Positions 7,640 through 15,781 of a stretch of 64,000 nt of DNA are shown here, piece after piece; the stretch's first letter is position 1, and each line of letters opens with the position of its first letter. The stretch spans positions 62,001-126,000 of the forward strand of contig NC_017075.1 in NCBI RefSeq assembly GCF_000284255.1. Reading direction: 5' to 3'. A model generated the notes under the pieces. That model saw only the letters and a list, made by a program, of their open reading frames with translations. It did no database searches and was not told where the DNA came from. The translations under genes and the position numbers were made by a program. This DNA comes from Rubrivivax gelatinosus IL144 (GTDB lineage Bacteria > Pseudomonadota > Gammaproteobacteria > Burkholderiales > Burkholderiaceae_C).

Positions 7640-9049
7640 TCAGGCGCGGAAGATCTTTCCCGGGTTCAGGATCCCCAGCGGATCCAGCGCCTGCTTGACC
7701 GCCCGCATCAGCGCGATGCCGCCGGCGCCGGCTTCCTCTTCCAGGAAGCCCATCTTGTGTAGCCCGACGCCGTGTTCGCCGCTGCAGGTGCCTTCCATCG
7801 CGATCGCGCGGCGCACCATGCGTTCGCTCATCGCTTCGGCCGTCGCGCGCTGGGCGGCGTCGCCTTCGCGCACCAGGTAGGCGAGGTGGAAGTTGCCGTC
7901 GCCGACGTGGCCGACGATGTAATAGGGCAGGCCGCTGGCTTCGGCATCGGCCACGGAGGCTTCGACGATCTCGGCCAGGCGCGAGATCGGCACGCAGGTG
8001 TCGGTGGTCACCGAGCGGGTGCCCGGGTGCTGCTGCATGCCGGCGAAGTAGGCGCGGTGGCGGGCGGCCCAGAGCCGGCTGCGTTCTTCGGGCGTGTCGG
8101 CCCATTCGAAGTCCTCGCCGCCCAGCTCGGCGGCGATCGCCTGCACCGTCTCGGCCTGCTCCTGCACGCCCGCCGGGCTGCCGTGGAACTCCATCAGCAG
8201 CATCGGCGCCTCGCGCAGGCCCAGCCCCGACTGGCGGTTCACCGCACGCACCGCGTTGACGTCCAGCAACTCGCAGCGTGCGATCGGCACGCCGAGCTGG
8301 ATGGTCTGGATGGTCGTGCGCACCGCCGAGGCGACGTCGGGGAAGTGGCAGACCGCGGCGCTGACCGCCTCGGGCAGCGGATACAGCCGCACCGTCAGCT
8401 CGGTCATCACGCCCAGCGTGCCCTCGCTGCCGACGAAGAGCCGCGTCAGGTCGTAGCCGGCGGCCGACTTGCGTGCGCGCGTGCCGGTGCGCACGACTTC
8501 GCCTGTGCCGGTGACGACGGTCAGCGCCAGCACGTTCTCGCGCATCGTGCCGTAGCGCACCGCGTTCGTGCCGCTGGCGCGCGTGGCGGCCATGCCGCCG
8601 ATCGACGCGTTGGCGCCCGGGTCGACCGGGAAGAACAGGCCCAGCTCGGCGTTGAGCTGTTCGCGCGTGACGCCGGCCTCGACGGTGGCCGTCAGGTCGT
8701 CGGCGTCGATGCGCAGCACGCGCGTCAAACGCGAGACGTCGACGCTGAGGCCGCCCTGCACGGCGAGCAGATGGCCTTCGAGCGACGAGCCGGTGCCGTA
8801 GGGGATCAGCGGCACGCGGTGTTCGCCGGCCAGGCGAACGACGAAGGCGACCTCCTCGCTGCTCTCGCAGAAGACGACGGCGTCCGGCGGCGTGACGGGG
8901 AAGGGCGACTCGTCGCGGCCGTGCTGCAGGCGCACCGCCTCGGCGGTGCTGCAGCGTTCGCCGAAACGCGTGCGCAGCGCGGCCAGCAGCGTCTCGGGCA
9001 GCGGGCGGCGCGGCGCCTCGGTGGCGGCATCGTGGGGGACAGCGCTCAC
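7640..9049 (-). CDS. FAD-linked oxidase, D-lactate dehydrogenase (cytochrome)/GlcD type
   Basis: A 469-residue flavoprotein that most resembles cytochrome-linked D-lactate dehydrogenases and glycolate oxidase subunit GlcD. It oxidises a 2-hydroxyacid and passes electrons to the respiratory chain. The PCMH-type FAD domain shows PYGTGSSLEGH (about residues 103-113) and DPGANASIGGMAATRASGTNAVRYG. The C-terminal cap domain has HVGDGNFH, CSGEHGVG and the closing signature DPLGILNPGKIF. D-lactate is the likeliest substrate because the gene stands alone, without glcE or glcF. Glycolate or another 2-hydroxyacid cannot be excluded. Confidence 0.85.
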   Translation of the reverse strand: MSAVPHDAATEAPRRPLPETLLAALRTRFGERCSTAEAVRLQHGRDESPFPVTPPDAVVFCESSEEVAFVVRLAGEHRVPLIPYGTGSSLEGHLLAVQGGLSVDVSRLTRVLRIDADDLTATVEAGVTREQLNAELGLFFPVDPGANASIGGMAATRASGTNAVRYGTMRENVLALTVVTGTGEVVRTGTRARKSAAGYDLTRLFVGSEGTLGVMTELTVRLYPLPEAVSAAVCHFPDVASAVRTTIQTIQLGVPIARCELLDVNAVRAVNRQSGLGLREAPMLLMEFHGSPAGVQEQAETVQAIAAELGGEDFEWADTPEERSRLWAARHRAYFAGMQQHPGTRSVTTDTCVPISRLAEIVEASVADAEASGLPYYIVGHVGDGNFHLAYLVREGDAAQRATAEAMSERMVRRAIAMEGTCSGEHGVGLHKMGFLEEEAGAGGIALMRAVKQALDPLGILNPGKIFRA

Positions 9050-9115
9050 GATCGATTCGACTCCTCGCGCGCGGCGCGCCGCGGCGTCATCCTGGGGCAG
9101 GCATTCTAGGAGTCG

Positions 9116-9400
9116 TCAAGCGCCGGCCGTCGTGCCCGCCGGCGCCACCGGGAAGCCGGTGCGGTACTCCTCGAAGCTCAGGTAGCCGTCGCGGTTCTCG
9201 TCGTACTGCTCGAACTTCGGCCCGACAGTCGGCAGCTTGGCGGCTTCGGCGCGCGACAGGCGGCCGTCGTGGTCGGTGTCGGCACGGTCGAAGGCGGCGC
9301 GCACCGGGTCGACCGGGGCGTCGGGCGCCGTCTGCGCCATCAGCGGCGGCGCCAGCATCAGCGCGGCGAGCGTGCGAACGAGTCGGGGCGGGCGGTTCAC
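9116..9400 (-). CDS. Small exported EF-hand protein
   Basis: A 94-residue protein with an N-terminal signal peptide (MNRPPRLVRTLAALMLAPPLMAQ, cleavage probably after AQ). Two calcium-binding EF-hand loops follow: DTDHDGRLSRAE (about residues 41-52) and DENRDGYLSFEE (about 67-78). Both keep the Asp/Asn at positions 1, 3 and 5 and the Glu at position 12, so they should bind calcium. The protein is probably periplasmic. Partner and role are unknown. It lies between the oxidase and aroG on the same strand, with gaps of 54-66 bp. Confidence 0.8.
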   Translation of the reverse strand: MNRPPRLVRTLAALMLAPPLMAQTAPDAPVDPVRAAFDRADTDHDGRLSRAEAAKLPTVGPKFEQYDENRDGYLSFEEYRTGFPVAPAGTTAGA

Positions 9401-9454
9401 GGCGTCTCCTGGGCGGGAGGCCGCGCCCGGGCAAACCGGGCGCCCGCCGGCTCG

Positions 9455-10591
9455 TCAGGCGGCCTGCCGGCGTTGTTCGCGGCGCGCACGCACGGCGGCC
9501 GCCAGGCCGTCGAGCACGCCGACCGAGTCGTCCCAGCCGATGCAGGCGTCGGTGATGCTGACGCCGTACTCCAGGCGCGAGGCCGGGTCCTTGCCGGCGC
9601 TGAACTTCTGCGCGCCGGGCTTGAGGTGGCTCTCGACCATCACGCCGAAGATGCAGCGGTTGCCGGCGGCGATCTGGCCGCCGACGTCGCGCATGACGTC
9701 GATCTGGCGCTGGTGCTGCTTGCTGCTGTTGGCGTGGCTGGCGTCGATCATCAGCCGGCACGGCAGCTTGGTCGCCTCGATCTCGGCGCAGGCCGCGGCG
9801 ACGCTGGCGGCGTCGTAGTTCGGCGTCTTGCCGCCGCGCAGGATGACGTGGCAGTCCTTGTTGCCGCGCGTCTCGACGATCGCCACCTGGCCGTTCTTGT
9901 GCACCGACAGGAAGTGGTGCGGGCGCGCGGCGGCCTGGATCGCGTCGGTCGCGATCTTGATGTTGCCGTCGGTGCCGTTCTTGAATCCCACCGGCGCCGA
10001 CAGTCCGGAGGCCAGCTCGCGGTGCACCTGGCTCTCCGTCGTGCGTGCGCCGATCGCGCCCCAGGCGATCAGGTCGCCGATGTACTGCGGCGAGATGACG
10101 TCGAGGAACTCGCTGGCCGCCGGCACGCCTTCGCGGTTGATGTCGACGAGCAGCTGGCGCGCGATGCGCAGGCCTTCGTCGATGCGGTAGCTCTGGTCGA
10201 GGTAGGGGTCGTTGATCAGGCCCTTCCAGCCGACCGTGGTGCGCGGCTTCTCGAAATACACGCGCATCACGATCTCGAGGTCGGCGGCGTGGCGCTCGCG
10301 TTCGGCGTGCAGGCGGCGGGCGTACTCCACGGCCGCGGCCGGGTCGTGGATCGAGCACGGGCCGATGATGACCAGCAAGCGATCGTCCTCGCCGTGCATG
10401 ATCTGGCGGATCTTCTGCCGTGTGCCCGACACCAGCGTCTCGACCGGCGTGCCGGCGATGGGGAAGAAGCGGATCAGGTGGTCCGGCGGCGGCAGCGGCG
10501 TGACGTCGCGGATGCGCTGGTCGTCGGTCTGGCTGGTCTTCTCGCTCAGCGCGTAGCGGCTCTCGGTCGCTGCGGCGGATTTCGGGCTCAT
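9455..10591 (-). CDS. aroG: 3-deoxy-7-phosphoheptulonate (DAHP) synthase, class I
   Basis: Condenses phosphoenolpyruvate and erythrose 4-phosphate, the first step of the shikimate pathway to Phe, Tyr and Trp. The protein has 378 residues and shows the class-I signatures IIGPCSIHDP, FEKPRTTVGWKGLINDP, GARTTESQVHRELASGLSAPVGFKNGTDG-type core and HANSSKQ. I chose ATG 10591, with AGGAAG eight bases upstream, because MSPKSAAATE leads into the conserved DQRIRDVTPLPPP. The frame is open further upstream, but that part runs through the attenuator. The leader peptide at 10674-10748 is rich in Phe, Tyr and Trp and is followed by a terminator, so expression is probably set by attenuation. Confidence 0.95.
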   Translation of the reverse strand: MSPKSAAATESRYALSEKTSQTDDQRIRDVTPLPPPDHLIRFFPIAGTPVETLVSGTRQKIRQIMHGEDDRLLVIIGPCSIHDPAAAVEYARRLHAERERHAADLEIVMRVYFEKPRTTVGWKGLINDPYLDQSYRIDEGLRIARQLLVDINREGVPAASEFLDVISPQYIGDLIAWGAIGARTTESQVHRELASGLSAPVGFKNGTDGNIKIATDAIQAAARPHHFLSVHKNGQVAIVETRGNKDCHVILRGGKTPNYDAASVAAACAEIEATKLPCRLMIDASHANSSKQHQRQIDVMRDVGGQIAAGNRCIFGVMVESHLKPGAQKFSAGKDPASRLEYGVSITDACIGWDDSVGVLDGLAAAVRARREQRRQAA

Positions 10592-10621
10592 GACGGGGCT
10601 TCCTGTGGTCGGGGACGGGCG

Positions 10622-10650
10622 AAAAAAAACCGCCGGGGGTTCCGGCGGTC
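10622..10650 (-). terminator. Attenuator terminator of aroG
   Basis: Read on the minus strand, ACCGCCGG pairs with CCGGCGGT around a 5 nt loop and runs into eight T residues. It is a textbook intrinsic terminator, yet it lies 31 nt upstream of the aroG start, in the leader. The 5' arm (CCGCCGGA) is also complementary over 8 bp to TCCGGCGG inside the leader-peptide reading frame, so an alternative antiterminator can form. This is the usual layout of a ribosome-mediated attenuator. Confidence 0.88.
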
Positions 10651-10673
10651 TTTCTGGGTTCGGGTGCGTTCGT

Positions 10674-10748
10674 CTACGCGTTTGCCTCTCCAGCCGCCGG
10701 ACGGGGCGAGAACCAAAAGAAGGCAAAGAAATAGGCGGCGGGACGCAT
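10674..10748 (-). CDS. Aromatic-rich leader peptide of aroG
   Basis: A 24-residue reading frame starts ATG at 10748 and stops TAG at 10674. It begins MRPAAYFFAFFWF, so residues 6-13 include five Phe, one Tyr and one Trp. The stop codon lies 24 nt before the attenuator hairpin. Stalling at scarce charged tRNA-Phe (and Tyr or Trp) would leave the downstream antiterminator pairing free and let aroG be transcribed. This parallels pheL and other amino-acid leader peptides. No clear ribosome-binding site precedes the ATG; a near-leaderless transcript is possible. Confidence 0.85.
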   Translation of the reverse strand: MRPAAYFFAFFWFSPRPAAGEANA

Positions 10749-10756
10749 CGGGGTCG

Positions 10757-10762
10757 AATGTA
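10757..10762 (-). promoter_or_regulatory. Possible -10 element for the aroG leader
   Basis: On the minus strand TACATT is preceded by TGC, an extended -10 pattern (TGnTANNNT). A start about seven bases downstream would fall next to the leader-peptide ATG at 10748. No good -35 box is visible. The ilvA stop is only about 30 bp upstream, so a separate promoter is plausible but unproven. Confidence 0.35.
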
Positions 10763-10793
10763 GCACGCTCGAACGGACGCCAGGCTGACGCGA

Positions 10794-11996
10794 TCAGTAG
10801 GCCTGGGCGCCGAAACCGGCGGCCTGCAGCGCCTGCACGACGTCGGCGACGTGGCGCGGGTTGCGCGTCTGCAGCACCAGTTCGACCTCGACGTTCTGCG
10901 CCGACAGCGTCGAGAACGCCCGCTGGTGGTGGACCTCGTCGATGTTGGCGCCGGCCTGCGCCACCACCGTCGTGATGCGCGCCAGCACGCCGGGCGTGTC
11001 GCGTGCGCCGACGCGGATGCGCGCCAGCCGCCCGGCGCGCACCATGCCGCGGCCGATGATCGCCGACAGCAGCATCGGGTCGATGTTGCCGCCGCAGAGC
11101 ACGAGGCCGACCTTGCGCCCGGCGTAGCGCTCGGGTTCCTTCAGCAGCGCCGCCAGGCCGGCCGCGCCGGCGCCTTCGACCAGCGTCTTCTCGATCTCGA
11201 GCAGCATCACGATGGCCTGCTCGATGTCGCCTTCGTCGACCAGCACCAGGTCGTCGACACGCTCGGTGATCAGCGCGCGCGTGATCTCGCCCGGCTGGCC
11301 GACGGCGATGCCTTCGGCGATCGTCGTCAGCCCCTGCGGGTGCTGGGTGCCCTTGACGGCGTTGACCATCGCCGGGAAACGCGCCGTCTGCACGCCGACG
11401 ATGCGGATGTCCGGGCGCACCGCGCGCACCGCGGTGGCGATGCCGCTGATCAGCCCGCCGCCGCCGACGGCGATGACCAGCGTGTCCAGCTCGGGCTGGG
11501 CGCGCAGCATCTCCAGGCCGATCGTGCCCTGGCCGGCGATGACCAGCGGGTCGTCGAAGGGGTGCACGAACTCCAGGCGCTGCTCGGCGGCGATCTCGAG
11601 CGCCCGGTCGCGCGCCTCGTCGAAGGTCTCGCCGTGCAGCACGACTTCCGCGCCGAAGCCGCGCGTGCGCTCGACCTTCACCGTCGGCGTGTGCACCGGC
11701 ATCACGATGACCGCGCGCAGCCCCAGACGCTGGGCGTGGTGGGCGACGCCCTGGGCGTGGTTGCCGGCCGAGGCGGCGACGACGCCGGCCACGCCTTGCT
11801 GCACCAGCGCGCAGAGCTTGTTCAGCGCGCCGCGCTCCTTGAACGAGGCCGTGAACTGCAGGTTCTCGAACTTCAGGAAGACCTGGGCGCCGAGGATCTG
11901 GCCGATGGTGCGGCTCTCGACGCAGGGCGTGTCCAGCACGTGGCCGGCCAGGCGGCCGGCGGCGGCCTCGATGTCGGCGTATTCGACGGCGGCCAT
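10794..11996 (-). CDS. ilvA: Threonine ammonia-lyase (dehydratase) with one ACT domain
   Basis: A PLP enzyme deaminating threonine to 2-oxobutyrate, the entry to isoleucine synthesis. It has 400 residues. The PLP lysine is Lys53 in TASFKERG, the glycine loop is VGGGGLISG, and ASAGNHAQGVA is the substrate loop. A single C-terminal ACT-like domain starts near residue 325 (RIRVGARDTPGVLARITT). This is the shorter one-ACT form of about 400 residues rather than the 500-residue two-ACT-like enzyme of E. coli. The start ATG overlaps the tldD stop by one base (TGATG), so translation is coupled. It ends just upstream of the aroG leader. Confidence 0.93.
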   Translation of the reverse strand: MAAVEYADIEAAAGRLAGHVLDTPCVESRTIGQILGAQVFLKFENLQFTASFKERGALNKLCALVQQGVAGVVAASAGNHAQGVAHHAQRLGLRAVIVMPVHTPTVKVERTRGFGAEVVLHGETFDEARDRALEIAAEQRLEFVHPFDDPLVIAGQGTIGLEMLRAQPELDTLVIAVGGGGLISGIATAVRAVRPDIRIVGVQTARFPAMVNAVKGTQHPQGLTTIAEGIAVGQPGEITRALITERVDDLVLVDEGDIEQAIVMLLEIEKTLVEGAGAAGLAALLKEPERYAGRKVGLVLCGGNIDPMLLSAIIGRGMVRAGRLARIRVGARDTPGVLARITTVVAQAGANIDEVHHQRAFSTLSAQNVEVELVLQTRNPRHVADVVQALQAAGFGAQAY

Positions 11997-13459
11997 CAGG
12001 CGGTTCCTCCGACGGTCAGGCGCTCGATGCGCAGCGTCGGCTGGCCGACGCCCACCGGCACGCTCTGGCCTTCCTTGCCGCAGGTGCCGACGCCGGTGTC
12101 GAGCTCCAGGTCGTTGCCGATCATGCTGACGCGCTTGAGCGCATCCGGGCCGCTGCCGATGATCGTCGCGCCCTTGACCGGGTACTGGATCTTGCCCTTC
12201 TCGACCCAGAAGGCCTCGCTGGCCGAGAACACGAACTTGCCGCTCGTGATGTCGACCTGGCCGCCGCCGAAGTTGGTGGCGTAGAGGCCGCGCTTCATCG
12301 ACGCGACGATCTCCTCGCGCGGCTTGTCGCCGGCGAGCATGTAGGTGTTGGTCATGCGCGGCATCGGCAGGTGGGCGTAGCTTTCGCGCCGGCCGTTGCC
12401 GGTGGGCTTCACGCCCATCAGGCGCGCGTTCAGGCTGTCCTGGATGTAGCCGACGAGGATGCCGTCCTCGATCAGCACGTTGCGCTTCGATGCCACGCCT
12501 TCGTCGTCGACGTTCAGCGAGCCGCGGCGGTCGGGCAGGGTGCCGTCGTCGAGCACGGTGACGCCCGGGGCGGCGACACGCTGGCCCAGGCGGCCGGAGA
12601 AGGCGCTGGAGCCCTTGCGGTTGAAGTCGCCTTCGAGCCCGTGGCCGACGGCCTCGTGCAGCAGCACGCCGGGCCAGCCGGGGCCGAGCACGACGGTCAT
12701 CTCGCCGGCCGGCACCGGCCGGCTCTCGAGGTTGGTCAGCGCCGCGTCGACGGCCTGGCGCACGTAGCCTTCGATGACCGCGTCCTGGAAGTAGCCGAGG
12801 CCGAAACGCCCGCCGCCGCCGCCGGTGCCGACCTCGCGGCGGCCGTCCTGCTCGGCGATCACGGTGACCGACAGCCGCACCAGCGGCCGCACGTCGGCGG
12901 CCCGCGTGCCGTCGGCGCGCGCGACGAAGACGACGTCGTATTCGGCGGCCAGCCCGGCCATCACCTGGACGATGCGCGGGTCCTTGGCGCGGGCGAGCTT
13001 CTCGACACGTTCGAGCAGCGCCACCTTCTGCGTGCTGTCCAGCGTCGCGATCGGGTCCATCGGCGCGTACAGCGCGCGGCTGGCGGCGATGCGCGGCGCG
13101 CGCGCCAGCTTGACGCGCTTGTTCTGGCCGGCGGCGGCGATCGTGCGCACGGTGCGCGCGGCGTCCAGCAGCGCGGCTTCGGACAGGTCGTCGCTGTAGG
13201 CGAAGGCGGTCTTCTCGCCGGCGACGGCACGCACGCCGACGCCCTGGTCGATGCTGAAGCTGCCGCCCTTGACGATGCCTTCCTCCAGGCTCCAGCCTTC
13301 GTGGCGCGTGCTCTGGAAGTACAGGTCGGCGTCGTCGACGCGGTGCTCGGCGATCGTCGCCAGCGCCCGCGCGAGTTGCGCCTCGCCGATGCCGGCGGGT
13401 TCGAGCAGCGACGACTGCGCGATCGCCAGGCGTTCGAGGGTGGGTTCGCGGGTGATCAT
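11996..13459 (-). CDS. tldD: Metalloprotease TldD
   Basis: Together with PmbA/TldE it forms a zinc protease that in E. coli matures microcin B17 and degrades the CcdA antitoxin. The protein has 487 residues. The metal-binding motif HEAVGH lies near residues 266-272, and the N-terminus DLYFQSTRHEGWSLEEGIVK is typical of TldD. I chose ATG 13459, five bases after GGAGG, rather than the GTG at 13465, which sits too close to that site. It is the first gene of a tldD-ilvA pair. Its PmbA partner is not in the window. Confidence 0.94.
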   Translation of the reverse strand: MITREPTLERLAIAQSSLLEPAGIGEAQLARALATIAEHRVDDADLYFQSTRHEGWSLEEGIVKGGSFSIDQGVGVRAVAGEKTAFAYSDDLSEAALLDAARTVRTIAAAGQNKRVKLARAPRIAASRALYAPMDPIATLDSTQKVALLERVEKLARAKDPRIVQVMAGLAAEYDVVFVARADGTRAADVRPLVRLSVTVIAEQDGRREVGTGGGGGRFGLGYFQDAVIEGYVRQAVDAALTNLESRPVPAGEMTVVLGPGWPGVLLHEAVGHGLEGDFNRKGSSAFSGRLGQRVAAPGVTVLDDGTLPDRRGSLNVDDEGVASKRNVLIEDGILVGYIQDSLNARLMGVKPTGNGRRESYAHLPMPRMTNTYMLAGDKPREEIVASMKRGLYATNFGGGQVDITSGKFVFSASEAFWVEKGKIQYPVKGATIIGSGPDALKRVSMIGNDLELDTGVGTCGKEGQSVPVGVGQPTLRIERLTVGGTA

Positions 13460-13641
13460 CGGCACCTCCGGGTGGGGCGCAGATTGTAGGAGTCGCCTCC
13501 GAGCCCCCGCCGGCGTGATGGCGCTTCACGCTTCTTTACCGGGCGTTGACATTCGTGATGTGCGCAGCTTTCGTGCGCCCCGCGTTGTCTGGAGGCGGGG
13601 GTCATGGTGACCCACCGCCAAACCCCGAAGGAAATATCCGA

Positions 13642-13887
13642 ATGACCTCGATTCGCACCCTGATCGCTGCTGCCGGTCTGACGCTCGCCGCCGCCGGTGC
13701 GTTCGCCCAGCCGGCCACGCCGGCCGCTGCTCCCGCCGCTCCGGCCGACACCGCCGCGACGGCGCCCGCCAAGCACGCCGTGAAGCACAAGGCCAAGCAC
13801 AAGGCGAAGAAGGCCGCCCCGGCTGCCGCCGCGACGCCCGCCACGCCGGCGACCCCGGCTGCCCCCGCCGCCCCGGCCGGCAAGTAA
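13642..13887 (+). CDS. Small exported Ala/Pro/Lys-rich protein
   Basis: An 81-residue protein with a signal peptide (MTSIRTLIAAAGLTLAAAGAFAQ). The rest is low-complexity: an Ala/Pro stretch, then a lysine/histidine block KHAVKHKAKHKAKK, then further Ala/Pro/Thr repeats. It should be periplasmic and strongly basic in the middle. I know no function; such proteins are often annotated as hypothetical, or as histone-like by composition only. The start is ATG 13642 with GAAGGA about ten bases upstream. Six bases separate its end from the convergent rsmI end. Confidence 0.7.
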   Translation: MTSIRTLIAAAGLTLAAAGAFAQPATPAAAPAAPADTAATAPAKHAVKHKAKHKAKKAAPAAAATPATPATPAAPAAPAGK

Positions 13888-13893
13888 GCGCCG

Positions 13894-14793
13894 TCAGCCG
13901 CGCCGCGCCAAGGCCTCTTGGTACAGCGCGTTGCGCGGCGCGCCGCTGATCTCGGCGGCCAGCGCGACGGCCTGCTTCAACGGCAGCTCGCGCAACAACA
14001 CCTCCAGCGTCTGCAGCGCCGACGGCGCCAGCCCTTCGGCCACGACGGCCGGCAGGGCGTGCAGCACCAGCACGAACTCCCCGCGCACCCGGTTCGCATC
14101 GGCGGCCAGCCAGCCTGGTAGCTCGGCGGCGGCCATCGTCGCCACGGTCTCGAACTGCTTGGTCAGCTCGCGGCACAGCGTCACGCGGCGCTCGGGCGCG
14201 CCCTCGGCCAGCGCCGCAGCCAGCGCCTCGATGCGGTGCGGGGCCTCAAACAGCACCTGCGTCGAACGCTCGCCCAGGCAGGCGGCGAGCGCGTCGCGGC
14301 GTTCGCCGCCGCGCGAAGGCAGGAAACCGACGAAACGGAAGCCCGCGCCGACGGTGTCGCCGGCTACGCTGAGCGCGGTGACGGCGCTGCTCGCGCCGGG
14401 CACCGGGATCACCCGATGGCCGGCAGCCGCGGCCTGCGCCACCAGCACCGCGCCGGGGTCGCTGACCGCCGGCGTGCCGGCGTCGCTGACGTAGGCCACC
14501 GACTCGCCCGCCGCCAGCCGCGCCAGCACCGTCGCGCTGGCGCCTTGTTCGTTGTGGGCGTGCAGCGCGACCAGCGGCTTGTCCAGCCCCAGGTGGCGCA
14601 GCAGCTGGGCGCCGACGCGCGTGTCCTCGCAGGCGACGGCGTCGGCACGGGCGAGCACGTGCACCGCCCGCAGCGTGATGTCGGCGAGATTGCCGATCGG
14701 CGTCGCGACGACGTAGAGTGCGCCGGGCGGGAACTGCTGGCCGCCGGCGGCGGCATCGGCTGCGGCGAGCAGCGCGGAGGGCGTGATGTTCAA
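13894..14793 (-). CDS. rsmI: 16S rRNA (cytidine-1402-2'-O)-methyltransferase
   Basis: Methylates the ribose of C1402 in the decoding centre of 16S rRNA using S-adenosylmethionine. Core motifs are ATPIGNLADITLRAVHVL, CEDTR, VSDAGTPAVSDPG, PGASSAVTALS and FEAPHRI. The C-terminal ELPLKQAVALAAEISGAPRNALYQEAL is typical of RsmI. The start is uncertain: no ATG lies close to the conserved region. I give TTG 14793 (299 residues), close to the family length; ATG 14892 would add 33 unconserved residues and overlap yraN further. It is divergent from yraN, and with the TTG start the two genes overlap by 8 bp. Confidence 0.9.
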   Translation of the reverse strand: MNITPSALLAAADAAAGGQQFPPGALYVVATPIGNLADITLRAVHVLARADAVACEDTRVGAQLLRHLGLDKPLVALHAHNEQGASATVLARLAAGESVAYVSDAGTPAVSDPGAVLVAQAAAAGHRVIPVPGASSAVTALSVAGDTVGAGFRFVGFLPSRGGERRDALAACLGERSTQVLFEAPHRIEALAAALAEGAPERRVTLCRELTKQFETVATMAAAELPGWLAADANRVRGEFVLVLHALPAVVAEGLAPSALQTLEVLLRELPLKQAVALAAEISGAPRNALYQEALARRG

Positions 14794-15172
14794 GGGCGCG
14801 TCGGAGCAGGGGACGAAGGCGCTCGGCGATGCCGCCGAGTCTCGGGCGCTGGCCTGGCTGCAAGCGCGCGGCCTGACGCTGCTGGAGCGCAATTATCGGG
14901 TCGCCCGCGGCCCGCACGCGCGCGGCGGCGAAGTCGATCTGATCCTGCGCGACGGCGACGGCACGCTGGTCTTCGTCGAGGTGCGTTCAAGGCGCAGCCG
15001 CGGCTTCGGCGGCGCCGCGGCCAGCATCGGCGCGAGCAAGCGCGCGCGCATCGTCTATGCGGCGCAGCACTACCTGCTGCGCTGGCGCGTGCTGCCGCCG
15101 TGCCGCTTCGATGTCGTCTGTATTGACGATGGGCGCGTTGAATGGCTTCAGGCGGCGTTCGATGCCGCTTGA
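14786..15172 (+). CDS. yraN: YraN family (UPF0102) endonuclease-like protein
   Basis: A 128-residue protein of UPF0102, related to the Holliday-junction resolvase/restriction endonuclease fold. The fold residues are in GGEVDLILRDGDGTLVFVEVRSR, where the Glu-Val-Asp and Glu-Val-Arg elements match a PD-(D/E)XK-like core. The function is not established. Start ATG 14786 has GGAGG five bases upstream. It lies in the rsmI-yraN-diaA-dolP neighbourhood also found in E. coli, but lpoA (yraM), which sits between rsmI and yraN there, is missing here. Confidence 0.9.
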   Translation: MFKGASEQGTKALGDAAESRALAWLQARGLTLLERNYRVARGPHARGGEVDLILRDGDGTLVFVEVRSRRSRGFGGAAASIGASKRARIVYAAQHYLLRWRVLPPCRFDVVCIDDGRVEWLQAAFDAA

Positions 15173-15223
15173 GCCCGCCGATGGCGGGGTCGTGAAAAAC
15201 CCGGGCCTTATCATCCCGCGCCT

Positions 15224-15781
15224 ATGCTCGAGCAGCGGATCCAGCAGCAATTCTTCGACAGCGCCGACCTGAAGTACCAGACCGCCGAGGCGCTGTCGCG
15301 CCCGATCGCCGAGGCCTGCGGCGCTCTGGTCGGGGCCATCACCTCCGGCGGCAAGCTGATGATCGGCGGCGGCGGCGCCGCTTCCGCGCTGGCGCTGCAC
15401 TTCGCGCAGCGTCTGGTCGCCGGCTACGAACGTGAACGCCCGCCGCTGCCGGCGATGGTGCTGGGCGCCGACGCCGAACAGCTGATCCTCGCGCTGGGCC
15501 ACCCCGGCGACGTGCTGTTCTGGATCGAGCCGGCCGACGGCGACGGCCGCATGGCGCGTGCGGCGATCGCCGCGGCGCACGACAAGGACATGACGGTGGC
15601 GGGCCTGAGCGCCGGCACCGGAGCGGCGGCCGCGGCCGTCGCGGCGCAGCTCGCCGAAACCGACGTCAAGGTCGCGCTCCCGCACGCCCGCGGTGGCCGC
15701 GCACTCGAGCTGCAACTGCTCGTGCTGCACTGCCTGTGCGACGCGATCGACCTCCAACTGATGGGAGAACAGGAACCGTGA
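15224..15781 (+). CDS. diaA: SIS-domain protein, DiaA/phosphoheptose isomerase family
   Basis: A 185-residue SIS-domain protein. DiaA binds DnaA and promotes timely replication initiation in E. coli; the related GmhA makes a heptose for LPS. The sugar-binding loop reads KLMIGGGGAASALALHFAQRL, and a second SIS element, ILALGHPGDVLFWIEPADGDGRMARAAIAAA, follows. Position between yraN and a DolP-like BON protein is the E. coli yraN-diaA-dolP order, so I prefer DiaA. The gene end overlaps the next start (GTGA). Confidence 0.85.
   Translation: MLEQRIQQQFFDSADLKYQTAEALSRPIAEACGALVGAITSGGKLMIGGGGAASALALHFAQRLVAGYERERPPLPAMVLGADAEQLILALGHPGDVLFWIEPADGDGRMARAAIAAAHDKDMTVAGLSAGTGAAAAAVAAQLAETDVKVALPHARGGRALELQLLVLHCLCDAIDLQLMGEQEP

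Noticed and set aside
13546..13574. A sigma-70 promoter before the Ala/Lys-rich gene (TTGACA at 13546)
   Set aside because: The -35 box is perfect, but no acceptable -10 box lies at 16-18 bp spacing.
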